Made by a program: the position numbers and the translations under genes | Part shown: positions 42,739 to 50,925 of the stretch, in pieces | How the letters are laid out: each line of letters starts with the position of its first letter | Numbering within the stretch: the first letter of the stretch is position 1 | The notes under the pieces: generated by a model | What the model saw: the letters and a program-made list of their open reading frames with translations, nothing else | The model's database searches: none | Told to the model about the DNA's origin: nothing | Assembly: GCA_963663315.1 (NCBI GenBank) | Contig: OY760176.1 | Location: 62,001-126,000 of the forward strand | Direction: 5' to 3' | Length of the DNA: 64,000 nucleotides | Source of the DNA: G963663315 sp963663315 | Lineage (GTDB): Bacteria; Pseudomonadota; Gammaproteobacteria; Arenicellales; Poriferihabitantaceae

Positions 42739-43914
42739 TCATGGCGTGGGCTCCGGCCGAAAGCACGGTCTGTCCATGATTCCCGCCATTACCCCGCCGA
42801 TGCGCTCGGCGGCGGCCTCGACGTCCCGGTCGCTGACGTGCGCGTAGCGCAGCGTCATTTGCACCTGGGCGTGGCCGAGCAGACGCGCCACCACCGGCAG
42901 CGGAATGCCCTGCATCGCTGCTTGGCTGGCAAATGTATGCCTGAGGTCGTGAAGGCGCACATCTTCGATACCGGCCAGCTTCCGCACCCTTTTCCACAAG
43001 CTGAGATCCGTGCGCGCCCGCGCCGGATTCATCGGTGAGGGAAACACCCAGGGGCTCCCCGGCCGCGGCTGCCGTTCGATAATGGCGCGCGCCTCGGGGC
43101 TCAACAGCACCTGTCTCGGGCCGGTCTTGCTGTCCTCTAGCTCGAGGGTGTCGCCATCCACTTCCCGCCACCGCAGCTTCACCATTTCGCCCACGCGGCA
43201 ACCCGTCAGCAACAACAGCCGAATGATGTCCGCCTGTGCCTTGCCTGAAGGCTGCCTGGGTTCGTACCCGTCCAGCACCTCATGGAGACGGCCGATTTCC
43301 TCGCGCGATAGGAAGCGGGTGAGCTTGGGGCGCGGATTCCTCTTTAGGCCCCGGGTCGGGTTGGTTTCGATGTGGCCCCGGGCAATCGCGTGATTCATGA
43401 TCTGCCGGAATACGAGCAGCGCCGAGTTCGCCCCCCCGGGTGCTGTCGCGCTGTACCCCTCGAACCATCGGATGACACCTGGCCTGTCGATCTTGTCAAG
43501 CGGCAAGTCGCCAAAAAGGGGTAGAAGCTGATTGTTCAAAGCCCAGTCTTTTGATGTCTTTGTCGATGGTTTACAGGGCTCATAACACGCCGCTCTCCAC
43601 GACCCCGCGACAAAGTCCCGGAACAGTGGAGCCTGCGCGTCGTCGGCGCCTTCCGCCCGCCCACCCGACTGCATTATTCCCCAGACCTCCATGCAGTCGC
43701 GCCGGGCCTCGTCGACGCTCCCGAGCGCTACCTGCCCAAGCGTGAACCTCCGGGATTGGCCTTCGGCATAACGATGATACACGTAGCTCTTGTGCCCCGT
43801 CGGCCTGATCCGGACCCCGAACCCCAAGATACGGGTGTCCCAAACCGTGTATTCGACATCCCCGGCTCTGAGCTTGCCGATCCTCGCATCGGTCAGCTTG
43901 ATCCTCCTTGCCAT
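42739..43914 (-). CDS. Tyrosine recombinase/integrase, second of the right tandem pair
   Basis: The 391-residue integrase has the arm-binding domain (YTVWDTRILGFGVRI), the core-binding domain and a complete catalytic set: Arg in LTGCRVGEMV, HDLRHTFAS, LLGHAQVQMTLRYAH with the nucleophile Tyr. It starts 3 nt after the first integrase's stop, the same gap as in the left pair, which implies a conserved two-gene recombinase module. Its truncated homologue lies at 25042-25923 in mirror orientation. Confidence 0.9.
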   Translation of the reverse strand: MARRIKLTDARIGKLRAGDVEYTVWDTRILGFGVRIRPTGHKSYVYHRYAEGQSRRFTLGQVALGSVDEARRDCMEVWGIMQSGGRAEGADDAQAPLFRDFVAGSWRAACYEPCKPSTKTSKDWALNNQLLPLFGDLPLDKIDRPGVIRWFEGYSATAPGGANSALLVFRQIMNHAIARGHIETNPTRGLKRNPRPKLTRFLSREEIGRLHEVLDGYEPRQPSGKAQADIIRLLLLTGCRVGEMVKLRWREVDGDTLELEDSKTGPRQVLLSPEARAIIERQPRPGSPWVFPSPMNPARARTDLSLWKRVRKLAGIEDVRLHDLRHTFASQAAMQGIPLPVVARLLGHAQVQMTLRYAHVSDRDVEAAAERIGGVMAGIMDRPCFRPEPTP

Positions 43915-43917
43915 GGC

Positions 43918-45042
43918 TCATGCCCTCCGCAGGACCGACGAGACGGCATCGACCGCCTCACGGGCCGCCGCATCGGCGAAGTTGGTGTATTTGAGCGTGG
44001 TTCCCGGATGGTCGTGCCCCAGCAACCGGCCTATGGTCAGCACAGTTTCGCCATGCATGAGGGCAATGCTGGCGTAGGTGTGCCGCAGATCGTGCGGCCG
44101 GACATCCCGAAGGCCGGCTTCCGTCCGCACGTCCTGCCAGAAATCGGTGATTCCCGAGAGATGGTCCAAGTTCCGCCAATGCGAGGGAAAGACCCATGCG
44201 CTTTTCCTCGGCAGCCGGTCCAGGACCTCCCGCGCGGCAGACGACAGCCAGACCGTGCGTGGCCCGCTCTTGCTATCCCGAAGGAAGAGCTTGCCTTCCC
44301 GGTAATCCCGCCATTTAAGGGTCAGAAGTTCGCCCTTGCGGCACCCCGTCAGTAACAGCAGCCGGATAACGGCCGCCTGGAACGGACGCGCTTCGTCATA
44401 CCGGTTCAGAACCTCGACGACGCGGCGGATATCCTCCGGCGACAGGAAGCGTTCCCGCGCGCGGCGGCGGTAACGCTTGATACCTTTGCAAGGGTTACTG
44501 TCCTCCGGTCGGTATCCGTATACCTCGGCCTGCCGCAGAATGACCGATAGCACCGGCAGCGAACGGTTAGCCGAGGCCGGCTTCGCGTGAAGGGACTCGA
44601 ACCATTCCAGCACCTCCCGCCGCGAAATACCGGCGACCGGCCGACCCGCGAACGATGGCAGAATATTATTCTGGTAGTAGTTCAGGTTGACGGCAAGCGT
44701 GCGCGGTTTCCAGTGCCTCCGGTAATAGGAGAACACCTCGTCGGCGACAGCCTCGAAAGCGATATCCGCCGGTAGATCGGGGACACTCTCCCGCCCTTTC
44801 TTGATGCCTGCCAACAACGACCGTGCTTGCAACCGGGCCTCGGCCTCGGACATGGCATCGGCATCGCCGATCTTTGTCCAGCGGCGTTGTCCTTCGTGTT
44901 GCGTTTGCAGGAAGTAGCTTTTCTTGCCCGAAGGCAGGGTCCTGATCCCGAAGCCTTTAAGGTCGGTATCGCGGATGTCGTAGGCTGAGTTTCGCGGCTT
45001 TAGTCGGTCGACACGTGACTGGTTTAGGGGAAGATTCCGCAT
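43918..45042 (-). CDS. Tyrosine recombinase/integrase, first of the right tandem pair
   Basis: The 374-residue integrase is homologous, at roughly half of positions by eye, to 23908-25038 (YDIRDTDLKGFGIR; ILRQAEVYGYRPEDSNPCKGI; HDLRHTYAS; LLGHDHPGTTLKYTN). The catalytic Arg, HxxR, His and Tyr are present. ATG 45042, preceded by CCGGAGAAAAGACC, is preferred to an in-frame start at 45069 because the same leader layout precedes the left homologue. It points inward, mirroring the left pair. Confidence 0.9.
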   Translation of the reverse strand: MRNLPLNQSRVDRLKPRNSAYDIRDTDLKGFGIRTLPSGKKSYFLQTQHEGQRRWTKIGDADAMSEAEARLQARSLLAGIKKGRESVPDLPADIAFEAVADEVFSYYRRHWKPRTLAVNLNYYQNNILPSFAGRPVAGISRREVLEWFESLHAKPASANRSLPVLSVILRQAEVYGYRPEDSNPCKGIKRYRRRARERFLSPEDIRRVVEVLNRYDEARPFQAAVIRLLLLTGCRKGELLTLKWRDYREGKLFLRDSKSGPRTVWLSSAAREVLDRLPRKSAWVFPSHWRNLDHLSGITDFWQDVRTEAGLRDVRPHDLRHTYASIALMHGETVLTIGRLLGHDHPGTTLKYTNFADAAAREAVDAVSSVLRRA

Positions 45043-45373
45043 GGTCTTTTCTCCGGTTTCGAGTTGCAACCGGGGCAGGTTTTGGGTGCATGCCCCGAGA
45101 AGAACCAGAGAAAAAACGGTGTTTAATGGTTAGTTTTGCTTGGATTTTACTGTGCACATTCTGTGCAGAGGTGTGAGAAGGTTATTATTACTTGATACGT
45201 TTCGCGAGAGGATATAGACTGCATAATCGGAGATCAAGGGGAATTTGGCCCTGCCTTGGAACGGGGCGGGACATTTGTAATTGACCGGTCGAAGGGTGGA
45301 ATTGATCGGCTGTCGGGCCAATGGCAGAATTCGGGCCTGATTGCGAATTCTGGAAACAGCGGGGAGATGGACG
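45043..45373. promoter_or_regulatory. Divergent control region of the right integrase pair
   Basis: About 330 nt between the divergent integrase and the small ORF. It has the same TTTTTTCTCT tract (minus strand, about 45107-45117) and an inverted GGGGCA...TGCCCC (45072-45095) where the left pair has its hairpins. Beyond it an AT-rich segment contains CTGTGCACA / TGTGCAGAG palindromic sequence (45151-45170). It is a candidate for the recombinase attachment or operator site. Confidence 0.4.
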
Positions 45374-45676
45374 ATGCCGGCGAAACGCTTCAACGAAGCG
45401 GATATCGACTTCGATGCCATAGACGGTGAGTTGGCGAAACTTGTGCCGCCTAAGCTGAGCCTGACGGATGTGCTGGACCGTTTGCGGAAGCGATTGGTCG
45501 AGCAACAGGCGAAGGGCGTTACGGTGGCTCAGATGCATGAAGTGTTGAAATCGGGCGGCATCGATATCACGGAGCGCAGTCTGCGGACGTTTCTGACCAA
45601 GGGCGTGTTGCCGGGAAGGAAAGTTGCCGAGGCTGCGAGGGCCATGGTGTCGGAAGAAGGCAGTGATCCGTTCTGA
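45374..45676 (+). CDS. Small island protein, helix-turn-helix-like, unknown function
   Basis: The protein has 100 residues. ATG 45374 has GGGGAG eight bases upstream. The sequence is acidic at the N-terminus (FNEADIDFDAIDGEL) and then has a helix-turn-helix-like stretch (GVTVAQMHEVLKSGGIDITERSLRTFL). It is divergent from the integrase pair, a place where excisionases or island regulators often lie. I cannot assign a family; a plasmid mobilisation or control protein is equally possible. Confidence 0.55.
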   Translation: MPAKRFNEADIDFDAIDGELAKLVPPKLSLTDVLDRLRKRLVEQQAKGVTVAQMHEVLKSGGIDITERSLRTFLTKGVLPGRKVAEAARAMVSEEGSDPF

Positions 45677-45704
45677 GCCGAACGAGGGTGCATGTGGGTT
45701 CGCA

Positions 45705-45930
45705 AAGCAAGGAAGCAGCGTTCGAAGAACGGCGGTCCGTCATCGTGGTTTAAGGGGTGCGGATAATGAAGTTGCAATGGGGGATGGCCGGGCTCTAGCG
45801 TGGCGCGTCAGCGCCCGCGTACGGCGATGGCGCGAAGCGCCGAGCCGATAGGCGGCGATGCATCGTTCGAAGAACGAGGAGCCGCCAGCGAGCGTAAGCT
45901 CGCACAGTTGGCGATGGCGCGAAGCGCCCC
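45705..45930. repeat. Short direct repeats with GGCGCGAAGCGCC palindromes
   Basis: Two copies of CGATGGCGCGAAGCGCC (near 45826 and 45911), each containing a perfect GGCGC-GAA-GCGCC hairpin, and two copies of CGTTCGAAGAACG (near 45710 and 45861) occur in a non-coding stretch. They may be protein-binding or replication/transfer repeats of the integrated plasmid DNA, or decayed dispersed repeats. Confidence 0.45.
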
Positions 45931-45959
45931 GCCATGGACTTCGTCTTTAGCAAACCGGC

Positions 45960-46005
45960 AAAAAAAGGGACCGGTCCCGCGCCGAGTAGTGGCGGGGACC
46001 GGCCC
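45960..46005 (-). terminator. Rho-independent terminator of the DUF2493 gene
   Basis: Read on the minus strand, a long GC-rich stem (arms 45991-46005 and 45967-45980, core GGTCCCCGC/GCGGGACC) is followed directly by seven T at 45966-45960. It lies just after the stop of the DUF2493 gene and fits an intrinsic terminator well. Confidence 0.85.
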
Positions 46006-46017
46006 TGAAGGGTATCG

Positions 46018-46935
46018 CTACGCGGCGGCAAGCAGGACGGGGATTCCGATCTTGCGTGCCTTATCGACTAGATTGTTGGTGATGCCAGAACCGGGAAAGG
46101 CGAGGACGCCCTTCGGCAGGAAGTTCAGCAGTACGTCGTTGCGCCGGAAGGGCGCGGCCTTGCCGTCTCTATCCCAGTTCGGCTTGCAGACGACCTGGTG
46201 GACGCCGTTCTTCTCCGCCCAGCTTGCCGCGATCTTCTCCGCACCAGGTCCGCCGCCGTGCAGCAGGACCATATCGTCGTACTTAATCTTGATGCTGTCC
46301 AGCGAGCGCCAGATGGCGGTGACGTCGGCAAAGTCCTTGCCGCCGGTGAAGGCGACCAGGGTGCCTTCGGGCAGATGCGCGGTGGTTTCGCGGTCTTTGC
46401 GGGCGCGCAGGTAGTCGCGGGCGTCGATGGCGGCCGAGGTGAGTTTGCCGGTCTGGCTGCTGTGCGACCCGTTGCGCGGGCGCCAGGTATCGCCGGTCTC
46501 GGTGCGGTATCCCTCGGCGGCGAGGTCGCGCATGGCCTCGAAGGCATCGCGGCGGTCGCCGAGGTTCTGGACCCGGTCGGTCAGGAGTTCCAGTTCGCGC
46601 GACTTGATCTCGGAGCCGTCCTGCTCTTGGCCGAGGTCTTTCATCTCGGGCGCGATCTTGTCGATGCCGCGGTCGAGGCGCTGGACCTGGGCGTGCAGCG
46701 TATTCACGAAGCCCCAGAGCAGGCTCTCCCGTTCGTCGGCGAGTTGCGTGCCGTCCGGTGCGACGGCGCCGGCCAGGATGTGGATCGCTTCCTCGATCCC
46801 GGCAAGCGTCTCTTCCTCGTTCCAGATCTCGCGATTGTCGAACTCGTCGGGACCAGGGGTCGCGCCGAACAGGGCGGCCTGCTCGCAAGCCATTGCGGTC
46901 TGTGACGACGTTTCGGTGCTGATGAGGTTCTGCAT
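46018..46935 (-). CDS. DUF2493 (SLOG-fold) plasmid-type protein
   Basis: The protein has about 305 residues. The C-terminal domain is a typical DUF2493 domain: TLVAFTGGKDFADVTAIW, VLLHGGGPGAEKIAASWAE, CKPNWDRDGKAAPFRRND and FPGSGITNNLVDKARKIG. SLOG-fold proteins bind nucleotides or nucleotide-derived ligands. The N-terminal half is acidic and helical. ATG 46935 has GGAGAG six bases upstream, so in-frame starts further up to 47094 are rejected. Such proteins are frequent on alphaproteobacterial plasmids and islands next to toprim or replication genes, as here. The role is unknown. Confidence 0.8.
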   Translation of the reverse strand: MQNLISTETSSQTAMACEQAALFGATPGPDEFDNREIWNEEETLAGIEEAIHILAGAVAPDGTQLADERESLLWGFVNTLHAQVQRLDRGIDKIAPEMKDLGQEQDGSEIKSRELELLTDRVQNLGDRRDAFEAMRDLAAEGYRTETGDTWRPRNGSHSSQTGKLTSAAIDARDYLRARKDRETTAHLPEGTLVAFTGGKDFADVTAIWRSLDSIKIKYDDMVLLHGGGPGAEKIAASWAEKNGVHQVVCKPNWDRDGKAAPFRRNDVLLNFLPKGVLAFPGSGITNNLVDKARKIGIPVLLAAA

Positions 46936-46977
46936 GATTCTCTCCATTGCTATGTTGCTATCCTCCGAGGCGTGCTG

Positions 46978-47234
46978 CCCCGTCGTGATGACTCTTTGTT
47001 TCACGCGCTCGCAGCGGAGCCACGATGGCCGGAATGCCTGCGCCGGGGGGATGCGCGAGTGGTGCGGGCGCAGGGAGCGGAGCGACTGAGCCACGGTCGC
47101 GTATTCAACCGGCGCTAGCCGCGCAGCGGCGTGGCATTGCGCGCTATCGCCGTAACGGAGCGCGAGCGGAGTGGAGGACCCCGCAGGGGTTGGCGCAGTG
47201 AGAACGTGTGGGACAAAGAGTCATCATGACGGGG
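46978..47234. repeat. 22-bp inverted repeat bracketing the DUF2493/toprim gap
   Basis: The sequence at 46978-46999 (CCCCGTCGTGATGACTCTTT and two more bases) recurs as its reverse complement at 47213-47234 with one mismatch. The repeats sit at the 5' side of the DUF2493 gene and over the 3' end of the toprim gene. The roughly 210 nt between them are GC-rich and hold no gene. This may be a regulatory, recombination or replication site of the parent plasmid. Confidence 0.6.
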
Positions 47235-47866
47235 TGATTATTCTCCCACTCCCACCCCTCTCTTCTCCAGTTGCCGCGGACTTGGAGCTTGCAATAAGGG
47301 GCGAGAGTCGAGCCGCGAGGGTGTCGGCGCCGACGGCAACGAGGTCGTCATTAAAATCGGAGCGTTCGGGAACAATCACGATTGAGGGAATGCTGCGTTC
47401 CGAGCAGCGGCGCTGAAGACGGTTGGCGGCGTTCCCGCCCTCCACGTCTTTATCGCGGGCGATGACCAACAGGGCGAGATCTTGGGGTGGTTCGAAGGCG
47501 CCCAGGCTGCCCGCCGATAGAGCCGCTGCAGCATGAATGACGGGAACGGCGGTAACCAGCGATAGAACGGTTTCGATGCCCTCGCCGGCAAGCAGGGTCG
47601 CGCCGGAGGCGGTTCCGCCGAAGCGAACGGCGCGGCCGTGGACCCGCCCAAGCGCTTTGCGCGGGCGGGCGAGGTTGGCTTTTTCGGGTCGCTTGGGGTC
47701 AAGCCAGGTGCGCTGCACACCCTCGACGGCGCCATCATCGCCGGTGACGGCGGCGACCAGCGCCGGCATTCGGTGGATGCCGTCATCTCCACGATAGATG
47801 AGATCGGGATGAAACCGCAGGGCCGGGAAGCGGCTGTTCCCCGTCAGCCCAATGTGGACCGCTAGC
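47224..47866 (-). pseudogene. Toprim-domain protein (plasmid primase-like), N-terminally truncated by an IS
   Basis: The remaining 3' part encodes FPALRFHPDLIYRGDDGIHRMPALVAAV, LLAGEGIETVLSLV (toprim Glu) and LALLVIARDKDVEGGNAANRL (toprim DxD-like). This is the toprim domain of the primase/helicase-type proteins common on plasmids. The open frame continues upstream of the first ATG (47769) without a stop to about 47866 and is then cut at the border of the IS3-family element at 47876. The zinc-finger N-terminal part is not found on the other side of the IS. Confidence 0.75.
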
Positions 47867-47918
47867 CTGATTTACTAAGAGACAGTTTTAGTTCATCGTT
47901 CACCTTGATGAGGAAACG

Positions 47919-48281
47919 ATGATGAGCAAGAAAAGAAGTGCAGAGAAAACGGTTCGGGATATTCGCCGGGCCACCCGCCGGAAGTATTCCGCAGAAGAAA
48001 AAATCCGTATTGTCATAGAAGGTCTTCGTGGTGAAGACAGTATTGCCGAGTTGTGCCGTCGAGAAGGTATTAACGCCAATGTCTATTACCGTTGGTCCAA
48101 GGAGTTTATGGAAGCGGGCAAGAAACGTCTGGCAGGGGATGTTGTCCGTGAAGCAACCACAGATGAAGTCAAAGAGTTACGGGCTGAGTCAGCTGCCTTG
48201 AAAGAGGCCCTGGCCGAACAATGGATGGAAAACCGCCTGCTTAAAAAAAGCGTGATTGCGGATGGGGAGGACGATACATGA
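47919..48281 (+). CDS. IS3-family OrfA (second type)
   Basis: The 120-residue helix-turn-helix protein (RKYSAEEKIRIVIEGLRGE, ELCRREGINANVYYRWSKEF) has a C-terminal coiled coil (LRAESAALKEALAEQWMENRLLKK). A GAGGA site precedes two in-frame ATGs (47919 and 47922). An A7 run at 48243-48249 close to the end could promote frameshifting into orfB. Confidence 0.88.
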   Translation: MMSKKRSAEKTVRDIRRATRRKYSAEEKIRIVIEGLRGEDSIAELCRREGINANVYYRWSKEFMEAGKKRLAGDVVREATTDEVKELRAESAALKEALAEQWMENRLLKKSVIADGEDDT

Positions 48282-49279
48282 GGTATTCGGCCTCTGAGAA
48301 GTACGAGATCATTCGTCTGGTGGAAGCATCCAGCTTACCTATCCGACAGACACTCCGGCAGCTGGATATAGGCAAATCGGCCTTCTATAGTTGGCTAAAA
48401 CGCTATCAGGACAACGGCATCGATGGGCTTGAAGATAACAAACCGTCAGCGGTTGCCGCCTGGAACAAGGTGCCCCAAGACCATCGGGATTCAGTGATCG
48501 AACTGGCCCTGGATAAGACCGAGCTGTCACCACGAGAGATCGCGATATCCTATACCGACCAACAGCAATACTTCGTCTCAGAGTCCACGGTATACCGCAT
48601 CCTGAAAGCTGAAGACTTGATTACCAGTCCAGCCTATATCCTGATGCAGGCCGGTGATCAGTTCCAGAATCCCAGTACCCGAGTGAATGAACTGTGGCAG
48701 ACCGACTTTACCTACTTCAAGATTATCGGCTGGGGCTGGTATTACCTATCGACCATACTGGATGATGACTCGCGCTATATCATCGCCTGGCGACTCTGTA
48801 GTGGCATGGCAGCAACTGATGTCCAGGATACGTTGGATGATGCACTGGCCTTTACCGGGTTGGATCAGGTTGAGGTCAATCATAAACCCCGACTGCTCAG
48901 CGATAATGGACCGTGTTATGTATCGGGTGAGCTATCTGATTATCTGGAGCAGCAGGGCATGACGCATACTCGTGGAGCACCCTATCATCCACAGACTCAA
49001 GGAAAAATTGAACGCTGGCGCCGGTCGATGAAAAATCAGATCCTGCTCAACCACTATTATTTACCCAGTGAATTACAGGAACATCTGCAACGGTTTATCA
49101 GCTATTACAACCATGAGCGCTATCATGAGTCGTTAGACAACCTGACTCCTGCTGATGTGTTTTATGGGCGTGATCAGGACATCCTGGAACAGAGACAACA
49201 GATCAAACACAATACGATGTCGATGAGGCGAAAAATGGTTTACGATAACCGAAATAATTTAACCAACCTGATGAGCTGA
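48278..49279 (+). CDS. IS3-family transposase OrfB (second type)
   Basis: The 333-residue DDE transposase has an N-terminal helix-turn-helix (LPIRQTLRQLDIGKSAFYSW) and a catalytic core with Asp in ELWQTDFTYFK, Asp in PRLLSDNGPCY and Glu in HPQTQGKIERWRRS. The ATG overlaps the orfA stop by four bases. It appears complete and uninterrupted. Confidence 0.9.
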   Translation: MRYSASEKYEIIRLVEASSLPIRQTLRQLDIGKSAFYSWLKRYQDNGIDGLEDNKPSAVAAWNKVPQDHRDSVIELALDKTELSPREIAISYTDQQQYFVSESTVYRILKAEDLITSPAYILMQAGDQFQNPSTRVNELWQTDFTYFKIIGWGWYYLSTILDDDSRYIIAWRLCSGMAATDVQDTLDDALAFTGLDQVEVNHKPRLLSDNGPCYVSGELSDYLEQQGMTHTRGAPYHPQTQGKIERWRRSMKNQILLNHYYLPSELQEHLQRFISYYNHERYHESLDNLTPADVFYGRDQDILEQRQQIKHNTMSMRRKMVYDNRNNLTNLMS

Positions 49280-49437
49280 AATGTCTCTTATCTTCAGGCT
49301 GCCATCTGTCCACATTCTTTGACGACATACAATTCATCGGCTATCACTAAAGCGGACAGACTCTGTGTTAATTATCAGGACAGTTCTATTTACTCCTGCA
49401 AGGTGACCTGGAATTCGTTGTCGCACAGATTGTTTGA

Positions 49438-50076
49438 TTAAAGGAAATCGTAGCCAATGTCTTTGCAAGCATTACGGATGGGTTCAATAAGCAGAGCGTC
49501 CCTCAGCGCGCGATGGAATTGCGGTGTCAAAGGGAACGGGTTTAACAACGCTGCCCGTTCGTACACCGCCACCACAGGTCGATTGGTTAACGAAGAGGGA
49601 TAGTAAATACCCTGTATTTCAGGGTAACAATCGTAGAAACTGCGTGCCCAATTCTGTGCATACAAAGTTGGGCCACTCACGAGTTTCATGGATCCACCGG
49701 CTTTGACCGGAAAGGTATCAGAGAGGTCGAGCAAGTTCAGTTCTGTCGTGAGCACATATGAAACCAGCCAGGGCTGCTTATACGTGCGATTTACGGTACG
49801 TTTGTTCTGGAATACTTCAGCAATGACGGTGATGATATCCGTAGCGGCGTAGAAAACGCCCCGAGCCTGCACCTGTGGTTGTCCAGCATCGTCTTTAAGG
49901 TGATGATCGAACCGGGCCGCGGTTGGGCCGTAGTGTCGAAACGTATTCCAAACCGTGGGATGTTCACCACCGCGTCGGTAAACGCGATGCAGAGTAGTTC
50001 CGACAGGGACAGAAATGATGACTGGTGAGAGACCTCGGAGACGTTCGAGGTCTGGCTCGATTGGGAGCTTGACCAT
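49438..50076 (-). CDS. RES-domain protein, probable toxin of a RES/Xre toxin-antitoxin pair
   Basis: The 212-residue protein has the RES domain layout: an N-terminal TLHRVYRRGGEHPTVWNTFRHYGPTAARFD with the conserved Arg and Tyr/His region, ARGVFYAATDIITVIAEVF with the conserved Glu, and a YPSSLTNRPVVAVYER core with the conserved Ser. RES toxins degrade NAD+ by phosphorolysis or hydrolysis. It is encoded 5 nt downstream of a helix-turn-helix protein that ends in an MbcA/ParS-like domain, the standard antitoxin-toxin order. The IS3-family element lies just beyond its 3' end. Confidence 0.8.
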   Translation of the reverse strand: MVKLPIEPDLERLRGLSPVIISVPVGTTLHRVYRRGGEHPTVWNTFRHYGPTAARFDHHLKDDAGQPQVQARGVFYAATDIITVIAEVFQNKRTVNRTYKQPWLVSYVLTTELNLLDLSDTFPVKAGGSMKLVSGPTLYAQNWARSFYDCYPEIQGIYYPSSLTNRPVVAVYERAALLNPFPLTPQFHRALRDALLIEPIRNACKDIGYDFL

Positions 50077-50081
50077 GTTTA

Positions 50082-50666
50082 TTACAGATGAGTCGTCAAC
50101 TGTAACAATAGATCAATGTCTCGGCCGATATTGAGCCAGTCCAACGGGCTGACGGTCGCTTCCATATTGTCGTCCAGATACAGGTCGACATTTGGTAAGT
50201 GAAACCAGTTGTATACCTCAACCGGGTGCATCCGGGGATTCAGCGCCTTGTTGACGCGGGCAATGTTAGGAATTAATTTATCTTTTGGTCCAAACTGAAA
50301 ATCCGGGATGTAACGCTTTCCATCAATCAGGAAGCTATAGAGCGAACAATTTGCAATCATCTGACGTACTCGACTCGCGGAAATCCCGAGTCGTTGTCGA
50401 GCGTCCTCGGCGGATAGGCTGCGCGTCACGATTGCAGCGTATTTCACGGCCGTATCCGCCAGTGGATCATCCCCCGGGGTGGGTTCCAGGGTCATCCCAC
50501 CTGCGCGCAAAACTGCCTGTTCGCCGGTCGTCAACCCGCTGTTGGAATCACCATAGGCCAAGGGCTTCATGCTCTCGAGTACGACTCTGAGTGATTCATT
50601 CAGAGCCTCAGGGGATGTATCTTTAAACCCCCTGAAAGCCAGATAATTCATGGATTGTGATGCCAC
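50082..50666 (-). CDS. Xre/MbcA/ParS-type antitoxin candidate
   Basis: The 194-residue protein has a central DNA-binding segment (LSAEDARQRLGISASRVRQMIANCSL) and a C-terminal region ending in VSPLDWLNIGRDIDLLLQLTTHL. The latter resembles the toxin-binding MbcA/ParS (DUF2384) domain PLDWL.sG.d. It lies directly before the RES gene and should neutralise and co-regulate it. An AT-rich promoter with overlapping TATA-like repeats (about 50698-50722) lies just upstream of its start. Confidence 0.75.
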   Translation of the reverse strand: MASQSMNYLAFRGFKDTSPEALNESLRVVLESMKPLAYGDSNSGLTTGEQAVLRAGGMTLEPTPGDDPLADTAVKYAAIVTRSLSAEDARQRLGISASRVRQMIANCSLYSFLIDGKRYIPDFQFGPKDKLIPNIARVNKALNPRMHPVEVYNWFHLPNVDLYLDDNMEATVSPLDWLNIGRDIDLLLQLTTHL

Positions 50667-50760
50667 AATGTTTCCTGATACAAGCGGATATGAGCAGTGT
50701 TAATATATGTTAGTATATACCTGTTTCGTGGTTTTGCAATATTTGTTATACATTTGATGC

Positions 50761-50925
50761 TCAAGCAAATAAAGACCGGGCATGTAATTGTCCACGATGC
50801 TGTTCTGCCTGCCATAAGTCATATTGACCTTGCTGATTGATCCAGCTTTCTGCTGATGTATTGAAAGCGATGGATAGCCGAACCGCCATTTCCGGGCTGA
50901 TGCCTGCACGCTTCCAATTACTCAT
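50761..50925 (-). pseudogene. HigA-type antitoxin, C-terminal remnant
   Basis: The reading frame encodes KRAGISPEMAVRLSIAFNTS and QYDLWQAEQH, the classic C-terminal half of HigA antitoxins (XRE family; GISPEMALRL..., YDLWQA). The N-terminal helix-turn-helix start and a HigB toxin gene are absent. The fragment overlaps the last eight bases of cas6, so a deletion appears to have joined the two. It could be translated as a 54-residue peptide but should not be functional. Confidence 0.75.

Larger units (their letters stand above)
47876..49290 (+). mobile_element. IS3-family insertion sequence (second type)
   Basis: The 1415-bp element has terminal inverted repeats starting TAAGAGACA at each end and two ORFs overlapping by ATGA. 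It is a different lineage from the paired IS3-family copies. The flanks (TTAC on the left, TCTT on the right) show no target duplication. The left flank is GC-rich island DNA and the right flank host-like DNA, so the element marks a deletion or rearrangement border. Confidence 0.85.

Noticed and set aside
46198..46905. A 235-codon plus-strand open frame opposite the DUF2493 gene
   Set aside because: The DUF2493 gene has its ribosome site, domain motifs and terminator on the minus strand; the plus frame is a composition shadow.
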